Assembly (NCBI GenBank): GCA_022511125.1 | Contig: JAFLSD010000002.1 | Coordinates: 1-64,000 of the forward strand | DNA length: 64,000 nucleotides | DNA from: Paramuribaculum sp. | GTDB lineage: Bacteria; Bacteroidota; Bacteroidia; Bacteroidales; Muribaculaceae | Direction of reading: 5' to 3' | Part shown: positions 8,236-16,858 of the stretch, one piece after another | Numbering within the stretch: position 1 is the first letter of the stretch | How the letters are laid out: each line of letters starts with the position of its first letter | Program-made: the position numbers and the translations under genes | The notes under the pieces: model-generated | What the model saw: the letters and a program-made list of their open reading frames with translations, nothing else | Databases searched by the model: none | What the model was told of the DNA's origin: nothing

Positions 8236-9957
8236 ATGGTACAGACCGCTTCACTTGCACAAGCTGCCGATACCCTGAGAGACAAAGCGTGGGCGCGATG
8301 GACTGCTCTCGGGCTCCTCGCTTTCGCCATGTTTTGCAGCTACATATTCATGGATATTCTCTCTCCTATCAAGGATTTGCTTCAATCCACACGCGGATGG
8401 GACTCCACCGCATTCGGCACGATGCAAGGTGCTGAAACCTTCCTCAACGTTTTCATTTTCTTCCTTATATTCGCAGGAATCATTCTCGACAAGATGGGAG
8501 TGCGCTTCACCGCTCTCCTTTCAGGAGGTGTGATGCTCATCGGTGCCGTAATCAACTGGTATGCACTCACCGACGCTTTCATCGGTACAGGACTCGACAG
8601 ATGGTTCACAGAGCATCTCAATTATATCCCCGGTTTCGACGAACTCGGCATTTCACCCTTCTACAAAGGAATGCCCGCGTCTGCAAAACTCTCAGCAATA
8701 GGATTCATGATTTTCGGTTGCGGAGTCGAAATGGCCGGCATTACTGTGAGCCGCGGCATTGTTAAATGGTTTAAAGGTCGCGAAATGGCTATGGCGATGG
8801 GGTCAGAAATGGCTCTCGCACGTCTCGGCGTTGCAACATGTATGATCTTCTCACCGTTTTTCGCTACTCTCGGAGGTGACATCAGCGTTTCCCGCTCTGT
8901 GGCATTCGGAGTTGTCTTGTTGATGATTGCCCTCATCATGTTTATCGTCTATTTCTTTATGGACAAGAAACTTGATGCACAGACTCATGAAGGAGAAGAA
9001 AAAGACGACCCGTTCAAGATTTCCGATCTCGGGAAAATCCTTTCTTCTCTCGGATTCTGGCTCGTGGCTCTCCTCTGCGTCCTCTATTATTCCGCTATCT
9101 TCCCATTCCAGAAATATGCCGTCAACATGCTTCAGTGTAACCTTACATTCACCGATGTTCCGGCCGACTCGTTCTGGGCTTCCGATACCGTTCTGACAAT
9201 CCAATACATTATTATGCTCATTGCGGCCGGATCGGCTTTCGCAGGGAACTTCTCAAAAAAGAAAAGCAAAAAATACAGCCTTTTCGGCTTCGCCGTTTTG
9301 TTCCTCATCGGATTCTGCTACATGGGCTACATGCGACAGTCGGCGGCCGACATTTTCGCGGTATTCCCCCTGCTCGCTGTAGGTATTACCCCTATTCTTG
9401 GTAATTATGTCGACTACAAAGGAAAAGCCGCTTCGATGCTCGTTTTCGGAGCCTTGCTTCTCATCGTCTGTCATCTAACATTTGCATTCATACTCCCTCT
9501 CTTCAAGGATAGCCCCGCAGCTGGTGTCACTGTAGCCTACGCTACTATTCTCGTTCTCGGCGCTTCGTTCTCCCTCGTCCCGGCATCGCTTTGGCCGAGC
9601 GTACCGAAGCTTGTCGATGCAAAGATCATAGGCTCCGCCTACGCACTGATATTCTGGATTCAGAACATCGGGCTGTGGCTTTTCCCGCTCCTGATAGGAA
9701 AAGTTCTCGACAACACTAACCCTCAGGTCGTGCAAGGACTCGCCGATGGCACTCTGACCCCCGAACAGGCCGCAGTCAGCTACAATTACACTTGGCCGCT
9801 CGTTATGCTCGCCTGTCTCGGTGTGGCCGCATTGATTATTGGGCTCATTCTGAAAGTGATCAACCGCAAACGTCACCTCGGACTCGAAGATCCTAACATC
9901 ACAGCCAACGACACTGCCGAAATAGTTGAAGGAGAAGTCGTGGCTGCAGAGGCTTGA
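8236..9957 (+). CDS. Major facilitator superfamily transporter, MFSD1-like
   Basis: 573 residues from the ATG at 8236 (MVQTASLAQAADTLRDKAW). About 12 hydrophobic segments are visible, with a polar cytoplasmic loop in the middle (FFMDKKLDAQTHEGEEKDDPFK) and an extended periplasmic insert after the first pair of helices. The patterns GIILDKMGVRF after the second helix and SLGFWLVALLCVLYYSAIFPFQKYA at mid-protein resemble the MFSD1 branch, members of which carry dipeptides in eukaryotes. Substrate here is unknown. It is a single-gene unit with its own promoter and a terminator-like hairpin downstream. Confidence 0.8.
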   Translation: MVQTASLAQAADTLRDKAWARWTALGLLAFAMFCSYIFMDILSPIKDLLQSTRGWDSTAFGTMQGAETFLNVFIFFLIFAGIILDKMGVRFTALLSGGVMLIGAVINWYALTDAFIGTGLDRWFTEHLNYIPGFDELGISPFYKGMPASAKLSAIGFMIFGCGVEMAGITVSRGIVKWFKGREMAMAMGSEMALARLGVATCMIFSPFFATLGGDISVSRSVAFGVVLLMIALIMFIVYFFMDKKLDAQTHEGEEKDDPFKISDLGKILSSLGFWLVALLCVLYYSAIFPFQKYAVNMLQCNLTFTDVPADSFWASDTVLTIQYIIMLIAAGSAFAGNFSKKKSKKYSLFGFAVLFLIGFCYMGYMRQSAADIFAVFPLLAVGITPILGNYVDYKGKAASMLVFGALLLIVCHLTFAFILPLFKDSPAAGVTVAYATILVLGASFSLVPASLWPSVPKLVDAKIIGSAYALIFWIQNIGLWLFPLLIGKVLDNTNPQVVQGLADGTLTPEQAAVSYNYTWPLVMLACLGVAALIIGLILKVINRKRHLGLEDPNITANDTAEIVEGEVVAAEA

Positions 9958-9986
9958 TGACCAAACCGCATTTACCTGATACAACC

Positions 9987-10024
9987 GAGGGGATTGGATA
10001 TAAGTCCGATCCCCTCCGCGTTTT
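9987..10024 (+). terminator. Terminator-like hairpin after the MFS gene
   Basis: GAGGGGATTGGA pairs with TCCGATCCCCTC (one G-T pair) around a 6-nt loop, followed after a short GC stretch by TTTT. The T run is short, so efficiency is uncertain. rarA is convergent on the other side. Confidence 0.55.
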
Positions 10025-10056
10025 ACCACTGATCTATTTAGTGATTTGACTGTTAT

Positions 10057-11337
10057 TTATTTTCCGCCTTCTCCCCACCGTCGGTTTTGCAGATCTTCCG
10101 ATTTCTTCTCCGCAGGATTATCTGCCGGATGCCAGAACTTCGCCCCTCGCAACTCGTCTGGAAGGAATTGCTGCCTTACGAAATGTCCCGGAAAATCATG
10201 CGCGTAGAGATAATTATCTCCGTAACCCAATTTTTTCATCAGTCCCGTCGGAGCGTTTCTTAAATGCAGCGGTACGGGCAGGTCACCGCTTTGCTTCACT
10301 GCCGCCAGAGCATTATTTATGCCCATATAGGCCGAATTGCTCTTCAATGAAGTGGCGAGATAAACCGTGCATTCCGCCAGTGGGATACGGCCCTCCGGCC
10401 AGCCAATCTTATGGATTGCATCAAAAGTCGCGTTCGCCAGCAGCAAAGCGTTCGGATTTGCCAAACCGATGTCTTCAGCCGCCAGGATAAGCAGACGACG
10501 CGCTATAAACTCCGGTTCTTCACCGCCTTCGATCATTCGCGCCAACCAATAAAGAGCCGCATCCGGATCGCTACCTCTTATCGACTTGATGAACGCAGAG
10601 ATAATGTCGTAATGCATTTCTCCCTGCTTATCGTAAGCCGCCGGATTTTTTTGCAGAGACTCCGTTACTATCTTGTCGTTTATCACTATCGGCTGCCCCT
10701 CAGGGGTCGACTGCTCGAGCAAATCGAGAATATTTAGCAATTTACGGGCATCGCCTCCCGCATATCTGAATAATGCGGTGGTCTCTTCCACCTGCACAGT
10801 CCGTTCCGACAGAACTGTATCATCGTTTATCGCCCGTTTCAGTAGTTCATCAAGTTCCTCCGCCGTAAGAGGCTCTAATGTATAGACTTGTGCCCTCGAA
10901 AGAAGAGGACGGATCACCTCGAACGATGGATTTTCAGTCGTCGCACCTATCAGAGTCACTGTGCCCGATTCTACGGCCGCAAGCAACGAATCCTGCTGCG
11001 ATTTGCTGAAACGATGGATTTCATCGATAAACAGAATAGGACGGCCACCACTGAAGAGCCCTCTGGCTTCACGCGAAGCGCGTTCCAACACTTCTCTGAC
11101 ATCCTTTACACCCGAATGAACTGCCGACAGCGTATAGAAAGGCACATTCACCGTATTCGCTATGATTCTTGCCAATGTGGTCTTACCCACCCCCGGAGGC
11201 CCCCACAAAATGAAAGAAGACACATTACCGCTTTCGATCATCCGGCGGATAATCGAATCTTTGCCCACCAAATGATTCTGGCCGATATAATCTTCGAGTT
11301 TGCGGGGGCGGAGACGTTCTGCTAACGGTAAATGCAT
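10057..11337 (-). CDS. rarA: Replication-associated recombination protein A (AAA+ ATPase)
   Basis: 426 residues. RarA/MgsA is a clamp-loader-like AAA+ ATPase acting at stalled replication forks. Walker A is GPPGVGKTT (residues 46-54), Walker B is ILFIDEIHRF (101-110), and the sensor region is IGATTENPSF. The C-terminal oligomerisation domain (DAALYWLARMIEGGEEPEFIARRL) is present. It begins with PLAERLRPRKLEDYIGQ as usual. Possible -7 box CAAAATTA (minus TAATTTTG) at 11372-11379. It stands alone. Confidence 0.96.
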   Translation of the reverse strand: MHLPLAERLRPRKLEDYIGQNHLVGKDSIIRRMIESGNVSSFILWGPPGVGKTTLARIIANTVNVPFYTLSAVHSGVKDVREVLERASREARGLFSGGRPILFIDEIHRFSKSQQDSLLAAVESGTVTLIGATTENPSFEVIRPLLSRAQVYTLEPLTAEELDELLKRAINDDTVLSERTVQVEETTALFRYAGGDARKLLNILDLLEQSTPEGQPIVINDKIVTESLQKNPAAYDKQGEMHYDIISAFIKSIRGSDPDAALYWLARMIEGGEEPEFIARRLLILAAEDIGLANPNALLLANATFDAIHKIGWPEGRIPLAECTVYLATSLKSNSAYMGINNALAAVKQSGDLPVPLHLRNAPTGLMKKLGYGDNYLYAHDFPGHFVRQQFLPDELRGAKFWHPADNPAEKKSEDLQNRRWGEGGK

Positions 11338-11371
11338 CGTCCGATTTATTAATTTTTGAATTTGTCTTCTA

Positions 11372-11379
11372 CAAAATTA
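11372..11379 (-). promoter_or_regulatory. Putative TAnnTTTG -7 element for rarA
   Basis: TAATTTTG on the minus strand, 34 bp upstream of the rarA ATG. No clear -33 box was found. Confidence 0.4.
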
Positions 11380-11493
11380 CGAAAAATTTTGCTTTCCTAT
11401 GATGATAAGAGTGTAATATGGAACATAAAATATGGTTAACCCCCCTATTTACCGGCAAAAAATTTATCAACAAAAAAAATCATGTGAGCCTGT

Positions 11494-11757
11494 TCAATGT
11501 TGCAGTACTCCCGGACGGTAATATTCGCCCATATAGCGCTGTGCATCTTTGTCACCTCGGATAGTCGCCTCACCAAGGTAAGGAAAGGCCTCTGCATACT
11601 TCTGTTTGCTATATAGTGATTTCACCTTTGCCATAAGTTGTGGGACTTTCATTTGAGAGATCGACATGGAAGAAATAGTCGCTGACGTCGTCGGTTTCGG
11701 CTGCGGCAACCTCCCTTGGCCTGTTGATACGCCTGTAAACATCGTAATGACTATCAC
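11494..11757 (-). CDS. Short Sel1-repeat-like protein, hypothetical, possibly truncated
   Basis: About 87 residues. The start is unclear: the frame has only a GTG at 11757 or an internal ATG, although upstream in-frame codons (VKERFILL) would complete a good signal peptide with VIVITMFTG. After it come a Pro/Ser/Thr-rich stretch and one Sel1-like motif (KQKYAEAFPYLGEATIRGDKDAQRYMGEYY). Sel1 proteins normally carry several such repeats, so this may be a decayed remnant. Function unknown. Confidence 0.4.
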   Translation of the reverse strand: MIVITMFTGVSTGQGRLPQPKPTTSATISSMSISQMKVPQLMAKVKSLYSKQKYAEAFPYLGEATIRGDKDAQRYMGEYYRPGVLQH

Positions 11758-12111
11758 AAGAAGAATAAATCTTTCCTTAACCGTTTGTTTTAACTTTCTT
11801 TCTTCTGCCGATTTCTCTATATCAAAATAACCGGATGATATCAGTCGCCTTGGGATTCCTCGTACAAAGAGAAACTTAATTATTTCTTATAACATGATCT
11901 GTGAGCTTATCAGATCACAAAAGAATAAAAATATTCATATTGTCCTTACTAAATCAAATTTTTTATTTAACTTTACCTCCGCAAAAAAATGCTTTGATTT
12001 TTTGTGAACTTAAATCTGTTGTAATTGTTAATTTAACAAGAGTGGAACAATACGGTACGATACAGTCCGCTTTCTGACACTTGCACGTTAAACTTTTTAA
12101 AATATAAAAAT
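11758..12111. promoter_or_regulatory. Gene-free 354-bp AT-rich region with a 7-bp inverted repeat
   Basis: No gene is seen. TGATCTG (11895-11901) and CAGATCA (11911-11917) form a dyad across 9 bp without a T run, so it may be a protein-binding site rather than a terminator. A TAACTTTA at about 11968-11975 is a near match to the -7 consensus and could serve the gene at 12112, leaving a leader of about 130 nt. Confidence 0.3.
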
Positions 12112-12342
12112 ATGAGCAGCGACAACAATCAAACGGGAACTCCGAAAGCCATGAGAAATCTTTTCGGTATAATCATGATCGTGGTTTACATCGGAATGGG
12201 TGTATTATTTTTCGTAGGTTTCTTCAAGCCACTTTATGAATCCTGGACTTGGGTTCGTTGGGTCTTCGGAGGATTGTTCACAGCCTATGGCATCTGGAGA
12301 GCATATCGCCAATTCGCCGGTATCGACGACCCATATGCATGA
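12112..12342 (+). CDS. Small inner-membrane protein, two predicted helices, hypothetical
   Basis: 76 residues. A short polar N-terminus (MSSDNNQTGTPKAMRN) precedes two hydrophobic segments at about 18-38 and 49-64, then RAYRQFAGIDDPYA. No catalytic motif is seen. It sits 53 bp upstream of the PstS-like lipoprotein and TPR genes and is probably in their operon. In Bacteroides a similar small protein and these two genes accompany exbB/exbD/tonB genes (from memory); those are absent here. Role unknown. Confidence 0.7.
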   Translation: MSSDNNQTGTPKAMRNLFGIIMIVVYIGMGVLFFVGFFKPLYESWTWVRWVFGGLFTAYGIWRAYRQFAGIDDPYA

Positions 12343-12395
12343 CATAAGACATTGAATTGAACTTGTAATCATATTTAAACCACTGTTAATCGGGT

Positions 12396-13406
12396 ATGAC
12401 TTATAGACATATAAAGAATTCATTGCTGTCGGTGCTCCCACTGGCGGCAATGAGTCTGTTTTTCTCATGCACTGGAGGCGGAGGACACACTGGCCCCGAA
12501 GTCTCCAACACGTCAGGTATTGCGACACTCGTTTGCGATGCAAGCTTCGAAAACATAATGAAACAGGAAATCGACGTTTTCGAATACATCTATCCTAAAG
12601 CGAGCATTATGGCTCAATACGCCGACCAGAAAGCCTGCATTGACTCGATGCTCGACCAGAAAACAAGCCTTATCGTCATCACCAGGCCTTTCAACGACAA
12701 GGAAATTAGCTATATGAAATCAAAGAACCGCACCGTGCGCCAAAGCATGATTGCCGTCGATGCCCTCGCTTTGATTGTCAATCCCGAAAACAGTCTCAAT
12801 GTTATCAGCAAGCCCGAGATTGCAGAAATACTCTCCGGAAAGATCACCGACTGGAATCAGGTCGAGGTTGGAAACGACCATCTTGGCAAGATTGAAGTCG
12901 TATTCGACCATCAGGGTTCAAGCACAGTACAATACATGCGCGATTCTCTGCTCAACGGAGCCGAGTTCGGCAGCAATGTTTTCGCTCAGAACAGTCCCGA
13001 GGCTGTTTTTGAAGCCGTAAGGAAAAACAAAAACGCCATAGGAGTGATAGGAGTCAGCTGGATCAGTAGCGACATGCAGACTAAAGACCTTTCAAGAGAA
13101 GACTTTGCTAAAAACATACAGGAAAACGACACGACTACGATCGACCAGCAGTTCGACTCAAGCGTCAAAGTTTTGAAAGTCAGAGGTAATAACGAGGTTA
13201 CTGCATATAAGCCCTATCAATATTACATCTTCACAGGCGAATATCCCCTTTTCAGGCAGATATACATGATCTCGACTTCAGTTCCCGGTACCCCCGGACA
13301 TGGATTCTATTCCTTTGTCACGGGACCACAGGGACAAAAAATCATACAGACTACCGGAGTTCTTCCAAAAGTCGTTAAACCTTCCACCAATGTGGAAGTC
13401 AAATAG
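12396..13406 (+). CDS. PstS-like substrate-binding lipoprotein
   Basis: 336 residues with an N-terminal signal and lipobox (SLFFSC, Cys near 25), so probably anchored in an envelope membrane. The rest matches the PBP-like phosphate-binding fold: DASFENIMKQEIDVFE, NPENSLNVISKPEIAEILSGKITDW, and the ligand-loop-like HQGSSTVQYMRD, ending with FVTGPQGQKIIQTTGVLP. No pstCAB genes are adjacent, so a sensing or TonB-related role is as likely as ABC transport. It is followed by a TPR gene 61 bp downstream. Confidence 0.85.
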   Translation: MTYRHIKNSLLSVLPLAAMSLFFSCTGGGGHTGPEVSNTSGIATLVCDASFENIMKQEIDVFEYIYPKASIMAQYADQKACIDSMLDQKTSLIVITRPFNDKEISYMKSKNRTVRQSMIAVDALALIVNPENSLNVISKPEIAEILSGKITDWNQVEVGNDHLGKIEVVFDHQGSSTVQYMRDSLLNGAEFGSNVFAQNSPEAVFEAVRKNKNAIGVIGVSWISSDMQTKDLSREDFAKNIQENDTTTIDQQFDSSVKVLKVRGNNEVTAYKPYQYYIFTGEYPLFRQIYMISTSVPGTPGHGFYSFVTGPQGQKIIQTTGVLPKVVKPSTNVEVK

Positions 13407-13467
13407 ACATCGAACCATTAGGAAAAAGTAATCAACACGAATAATAAATCTTTAAATAAACCTAATC

Positions 13468-15093
13468 ATGAAACTGAAATTCTTATTCTCCCTGATGCTC
13501 GGCTGTGCGTTAAGTGCGGCCGCTCAAGGTTATCAGGATGGCGTTGACAACTACAACGCCGGGCGTTACGACGTGGCTAAAGTAATTTTGGAAAACAACC
13601 TCAACAAACCGGGAACTGACAAGGCTGTCAGCTATTTTTACCTTGGATGTGTTGAATTCCGTGAAGGTAATCTCGCTAAAGCCAAACAGGATTACGAAGC
13701 CGGAATCGCAGCTAATCCGGCCTACGGTTTCAACTACATAGGCCTCGGACAGGTAGCTCTTAAGGAAGGCGACAAAGGCACTGCAGAAAAATACTTCAAA
13801 CAAGGAATGGAGTGCGACAAGAAGAATGTCGACCTGACTGCTGAAGTTGGCCGTGCATATTTCAATGTTGATCCTCAGAAATACGCTAAGGATATCGAAA
13901 AATATATCGACAAGGCTTACAAAGACGCTAAGAAAAACAAAGTATCCCAGGCTCCTTATCTCCTCCTCCAGGCTGACATGCAGGCTAACACCGATCCCGG
14001 TAAGGCTGCCAGTCTTTACGAAGCTGCTATCGAATCCGACAAGGAGAAAGGTGAAATCAACCGCGAGGCTTATGTGAAATATGCTAACACTTATTTCCAC
14101 GTTAACCCACGTTTCGCTATCGAAAAACTTGAGGAACTTCACAAACTCGAACCTAACTCCGGTCTCGCACAGCGCGAACTCGCCGAAAAATACTACGACA
14201 ACAGCCAGTTCGGTAGTGCCGCTATTCTTTATGGCGAATACCTGCAGAACCCCAACCACTTCCAGAACGACGAACAGCGTTACGCAGGTCTTCTCTACTC
14301 GGCCGGCGAATACGACAAGTCGCTCGAATGGGCAAACAAAGTGCTGGCTAAAGATCCCGGAAACTTCTATATGTACCGTGTGATCCTTCTCGACCAGTCA
14401 GCTAAGGAAAATTGGCCCGCTGCAGAAGAAGCTGGACGTAAACTCTTCAACACTCCCGGAGTCGATCTTATTGCCAACGACTATATCCTTTACGGTAAAG
14501 CTCTTACTAACACTGGCAAAGGCAACGAAGCTGTGGCTGTACTCGAGAAAGCTGTCGAACTCAATCCGGACAAACCCGAACTACTCACTTCGCTCAGCGA
14601 CGCCTACGACAAAGCAGGACAGTCCGACAAAGCCGTGGAAACTTACAAAAAATATCTTGACGGCGGAAACGGAACCACTAACGACCTCCTCAACATGGGT
14701 CGCCGCTACTCTACCCTCGCTCGTTCACTCGATAAAGGCACCCCGGAAAGAAAGGCCGCCACTAACGAAGGTATCAAATACTTCAACATGACTCTCGAAC
14801 GCGTACCCGACAACGGTCTCGTATACTGGTTCGTTGGTCAGATCTACCTCACCGGCAACGACGACGAGCCTAACGCTGAAATGGCTGCTGCATTCGAAAA
14901 AATGATCGACCTCTTCAACGCCGATCCGGCTAACAGAGAGAAATACGCAACATACTACCGCGCTGCCGACTATCTCCTTGGTATCTACTTCGCCGACAAG
15001 GACAAAGCTAAAGCCCGCAAGTATCTCCAGGATTATCTCCAGTTCATGCCCGACGACGACCAGGTTAGAAAACTGCTCGACACACTGAACTAA
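13468..15093 (+). CDS. Exported tetratricopeptide-repeat protein
   Basis: 541 residues with a signal peptide (MKLKFLFSLMLGCALSAAAQ). TPR-type helices run through nearly the whole protein (GYQDGVDNYNAGRYDVAKVILE, AYGFNYIGLGQVALKEGDKGTAEKYF, PDKPELLTSLSDAYDKAGQSDKAVETYKKYL). It is probably a periplasmic scaffold acting with the PstS-like lipoprotein in the same operon. Codon use is strongly biased (GCT, CTC, AAC) as in well-expressed genes. A strong bidirectional terminator follows. Confidence 0.9.
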   Translation: MKLKFLFSLMLGCALSAAAQGYQDGVDNYNAGRYDVAKVILENNLNKPGTDKAVSYFYLGCVEFREGNLAKAKQDYEAGIAANPAYGFNYIGLGQVALKEGDKGTAEKYFKQGMECDKKNVDLTAEVGRAYFNVDPQKYAKDIEKYIDKAYKDAKKNKVSQAPYLLLQADMQANTDPGKAASLYEAAIESDKEKGEINREAYVKYANTYFHVNPRFAIEKLEELHKLEPNSGLAQRELAEKYYDNSQFGSAAILYGEYLQNPNHFQNDEQRYAGLLYSAGEYDKSLEWANKVLAKDPGNFYMYRVILLDQSAKENWPAAEEAGRKLFNTPGVDLIANDYILYGKALTNTGKGNEAVAVLEKAVELNPDKPELLTSLSDAYDKAGQSDKAVETYKKYLDGGNGTTNDLLNMGRRYSTLARSLDKGTPERKAATNEGIKYFNMTLERVPDNGLVYWFVGQIYLTGNDDEPNAEMAAAFEKMIDLFNADPANREKYATYYRAADYLLGIYFADKDKAKARKYLQDYLQFMPDDDQVRKLLDTLN

Positions 15094-15114
15094 CTAACTT
15101 GTTTCATTATACAG

Positions 15115-15150
15115 AGGAGGCGTCAAAATGAGTTTTGACGCCTCCTTTTT
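15115..15150. terminator. Bidirectional terminator between the TPR and sigma factor genes
   Basis: Perfect 14-bp stem AGGAGGCGTCAAAA / TTTTGACGCCTCCT with loop TGAG, followed by T's on the plus strand. The A-rich side also allows minus-strand use for the convergent sigma gene. Confidence 0.9.
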
Positions 15151-15175
15151 CCTACCTGTCTTCGTTCTAATCGCC

Positions 15176-15769
15176 CTAAACAGTCAGCGATATACGCCGG
15201 CTCTCTGCTATTCGACGAAGATTGATCAAGGCATATCTCATTCTACCTAATGCCGTGTTTACGCTCACTTTGGTTTCCTCGGCTATTTCCTTGAAAGGCA
15301 TATCCGAATAATATCTCATCTTCAAAACCTCACGCTGGTTGGATGGAAGGGATTCCACTAAACTTCTCACATCTTCCTGCAACTGTTGCGATGTCAGCAT
15401 ATCTTCTATAGTTCCCTCGCTCAGCTCCTTCCGGTTGAAGATATCTACCGGCGAAGAATCGGCCGACACCGAATTTTCCGATTTCGTCACGCGGAAATGA
15501 TCTATGACGATATTGCGAGCTATCCTCAATATCCATGCCGAAAATTTTCCCGTTTCGTTGTAGTTGCCGTTTTTGATGGTTATGATTGCCTTGAAGAATG
15601 TCTCCTGGAAAAGATCATTGGCCACCTCCCGGTTGCCTACATACGACAATATATAACCGAACACTTTCGGTTCATGACGCTTGAGTAAGATGTCGAAAGC
15701 TTGATTGCATCCTGCCGCATAGAGAGCCACCAGATCTTCATCGGGTAGCTTGCTGATATTTTTCATCAC
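15176..15769 (-). CDS. ECF-type RNA polymerase sigma factor
   Basis: 197 residues. Region 2 (FDILLKRHEPKVFGYILSYV, then FQETFFKAI and WILRIARNIVIDHFR) and region 4 (LPSNQREVLKMRYYSDMPFKEIAEETKVSVNTALGRM) are both clear. It directs RNA polymerase to alternative promoters. No anti-sigma gene is adjacent, which is unusual among Bacteroidales ECF sigmas linked to SusCD systems; the nearest susCD here is 40 kb away. Targets are unknown. Confidence 0.93.
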   Translation of the reverse strand: MMKNISKLPDEDLVALYAAGCNQAFDILLKRHEPKVFGYILSYVGNREVANDLFQETFFKAIITIKNGNYNETGKFSAWILRIARNIVIDHFRVTKSENSVSADSSPVDIFNRKELSEGTIEDMLTSQQLQEDVRSLVESLPSNQREVLKMRYYSDMPFKEIAEETKVSVNTALGRMRYALINLRRIAESRRISLTV

Positions 15770-15941
15770 TATTCTAAATAATTGGTTTAGAGTAGCTGTG
15801 TTTCGATAGGCAGGTAATTTTTTGAGTTAAACTTATTCGCAAAGTTAAACATTTTCCTTAAAACGCCATCATCTCCAATGTTAAATTTCAGTATAAAGCC
15901 GATTTTTAATCCACGATTGCCCTTGAATGGAAAGATTTTGC

Positions 15942-15949
15942 TAATTTTG
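15942..15949 (+). promoter_or_regulatory. TAnnTTTG promoter of cdsA-purM-mltF
   Basis: TAATTTTG, 24 bp before the cdsA ATG, with TTG at 15917-15919 about 22 bp upstream. Confidence 0.55.
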
Positions 15950-15973
15950 TTAAAAATTTGATGGATTACTGAA

Positions 15974-16828
15974 ATGAAGAAAAATTTAGCGGTCAGATGT
16001 ATCAGCGGCTCGATATATGTAGCCTTGATAGTCTGCGCTATCCTTTTCGGAGGAACATGGGGATTTCCCGCACTTTGTTCGGTTTTTGCTATACTTGCCG
16101 TAGCTGAATTCGGTTCGCTTTGTCGCATGGGTGAGGCTCGAAAATCAGGCATTTTGATAATCGACACACTCGGAGCGCTTATTCTTACCCTTTCACCATT
16201 CCTTTTCTTCTCACTGCTTCCTTTCACCGACCCTCTTTTTGCGATGGCGGTACCATTCGTTGCCTATATCCTCTACTTCTTGGCGCGCCTCATTTATCAG
16301 ATTTATCTCTCTTCCGACTCCCATCCCCTCACGTGTGTTACGGCAAGTCTTGCTGCCCAGTTATATATCGGATTACCTCTCGCTTGCGCTTCCTTTATCT
16401 ATCTTGCAGGAGGAGAAGCAATCACCCTCACGATGTTCCTGATGATCTGGCTCAACGACACAGGAGCTTATGCCGTGGGCTGTTCGATTGGCCGTCACAG
16501 GCTCTTCCCGCGCATATCGCCTAAAAAATCATGGGAAGGATTTTTCGGAGGGGTTCTTTTCAGTGTGGCGTGTGCACTGATTGTCTACTACGCTTTCGGC
16601 AATTGGCGACCGGCTCTCTCTTTAGCCGCTCTTTGTGGCTATGGACTAATTGTCAGCATATTCGCTACATGGGGCGACCTCGTTGAAAGCATGCTTAAAA
16701 GAGCTGTCGGAGTCAAAGACAGCGGCTCTATCATGCCCGGCCACGGTGGCATACTCGACCGCATCGACTCCCTGATATTCGTCGCTCCGGTTACCGTCGT
16801 CTATCTCTTCATCACACTTCTTCTGTAA
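15974..16828 (+). CDS. cdsA: Phosphatidate cytidylyltransferase
   Basis: 284 residues with about eight membrane helices. It makes CDP-diacylglycerol from phosphatidic acid and CTP for phospholipid synthesis. The family signature is complete near the C-terminus: SMLKRAVGVKDSGSIMPGHG, then GILDRID; KKSWEGFFGG is also present. It leads a unit with purM (30 bp gap) and mltF. Confidence 0.96.
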   Translation: MKKNLAVRCISGSIYVALIVCAILFGGTWGFPALCSVFAILAVAEFGSLCRMGEARKSGILIIDTLGALILTLSPFLFFSLLPFTDPLFAMAVPFVAYILYFLARLIYQIYLSSDSHPLTCVTASLAAQLYIGLPLACASFIYLAGGEAITLTMFLMIWLNDTGAYAVGCSIGRHRLFPRISPKKSWEGFFGGVLFSVACALIVYYAFGNWRPALSLAALCGYGLIVSIFATWGDLVESMLKRAVGVKDSGSIMPGHGGILDRIDSLIFVAPVTVVYLFITLLL

Positions 16829-16858
16829 AACTCATAGCACTATAAATATTAATAGTTT

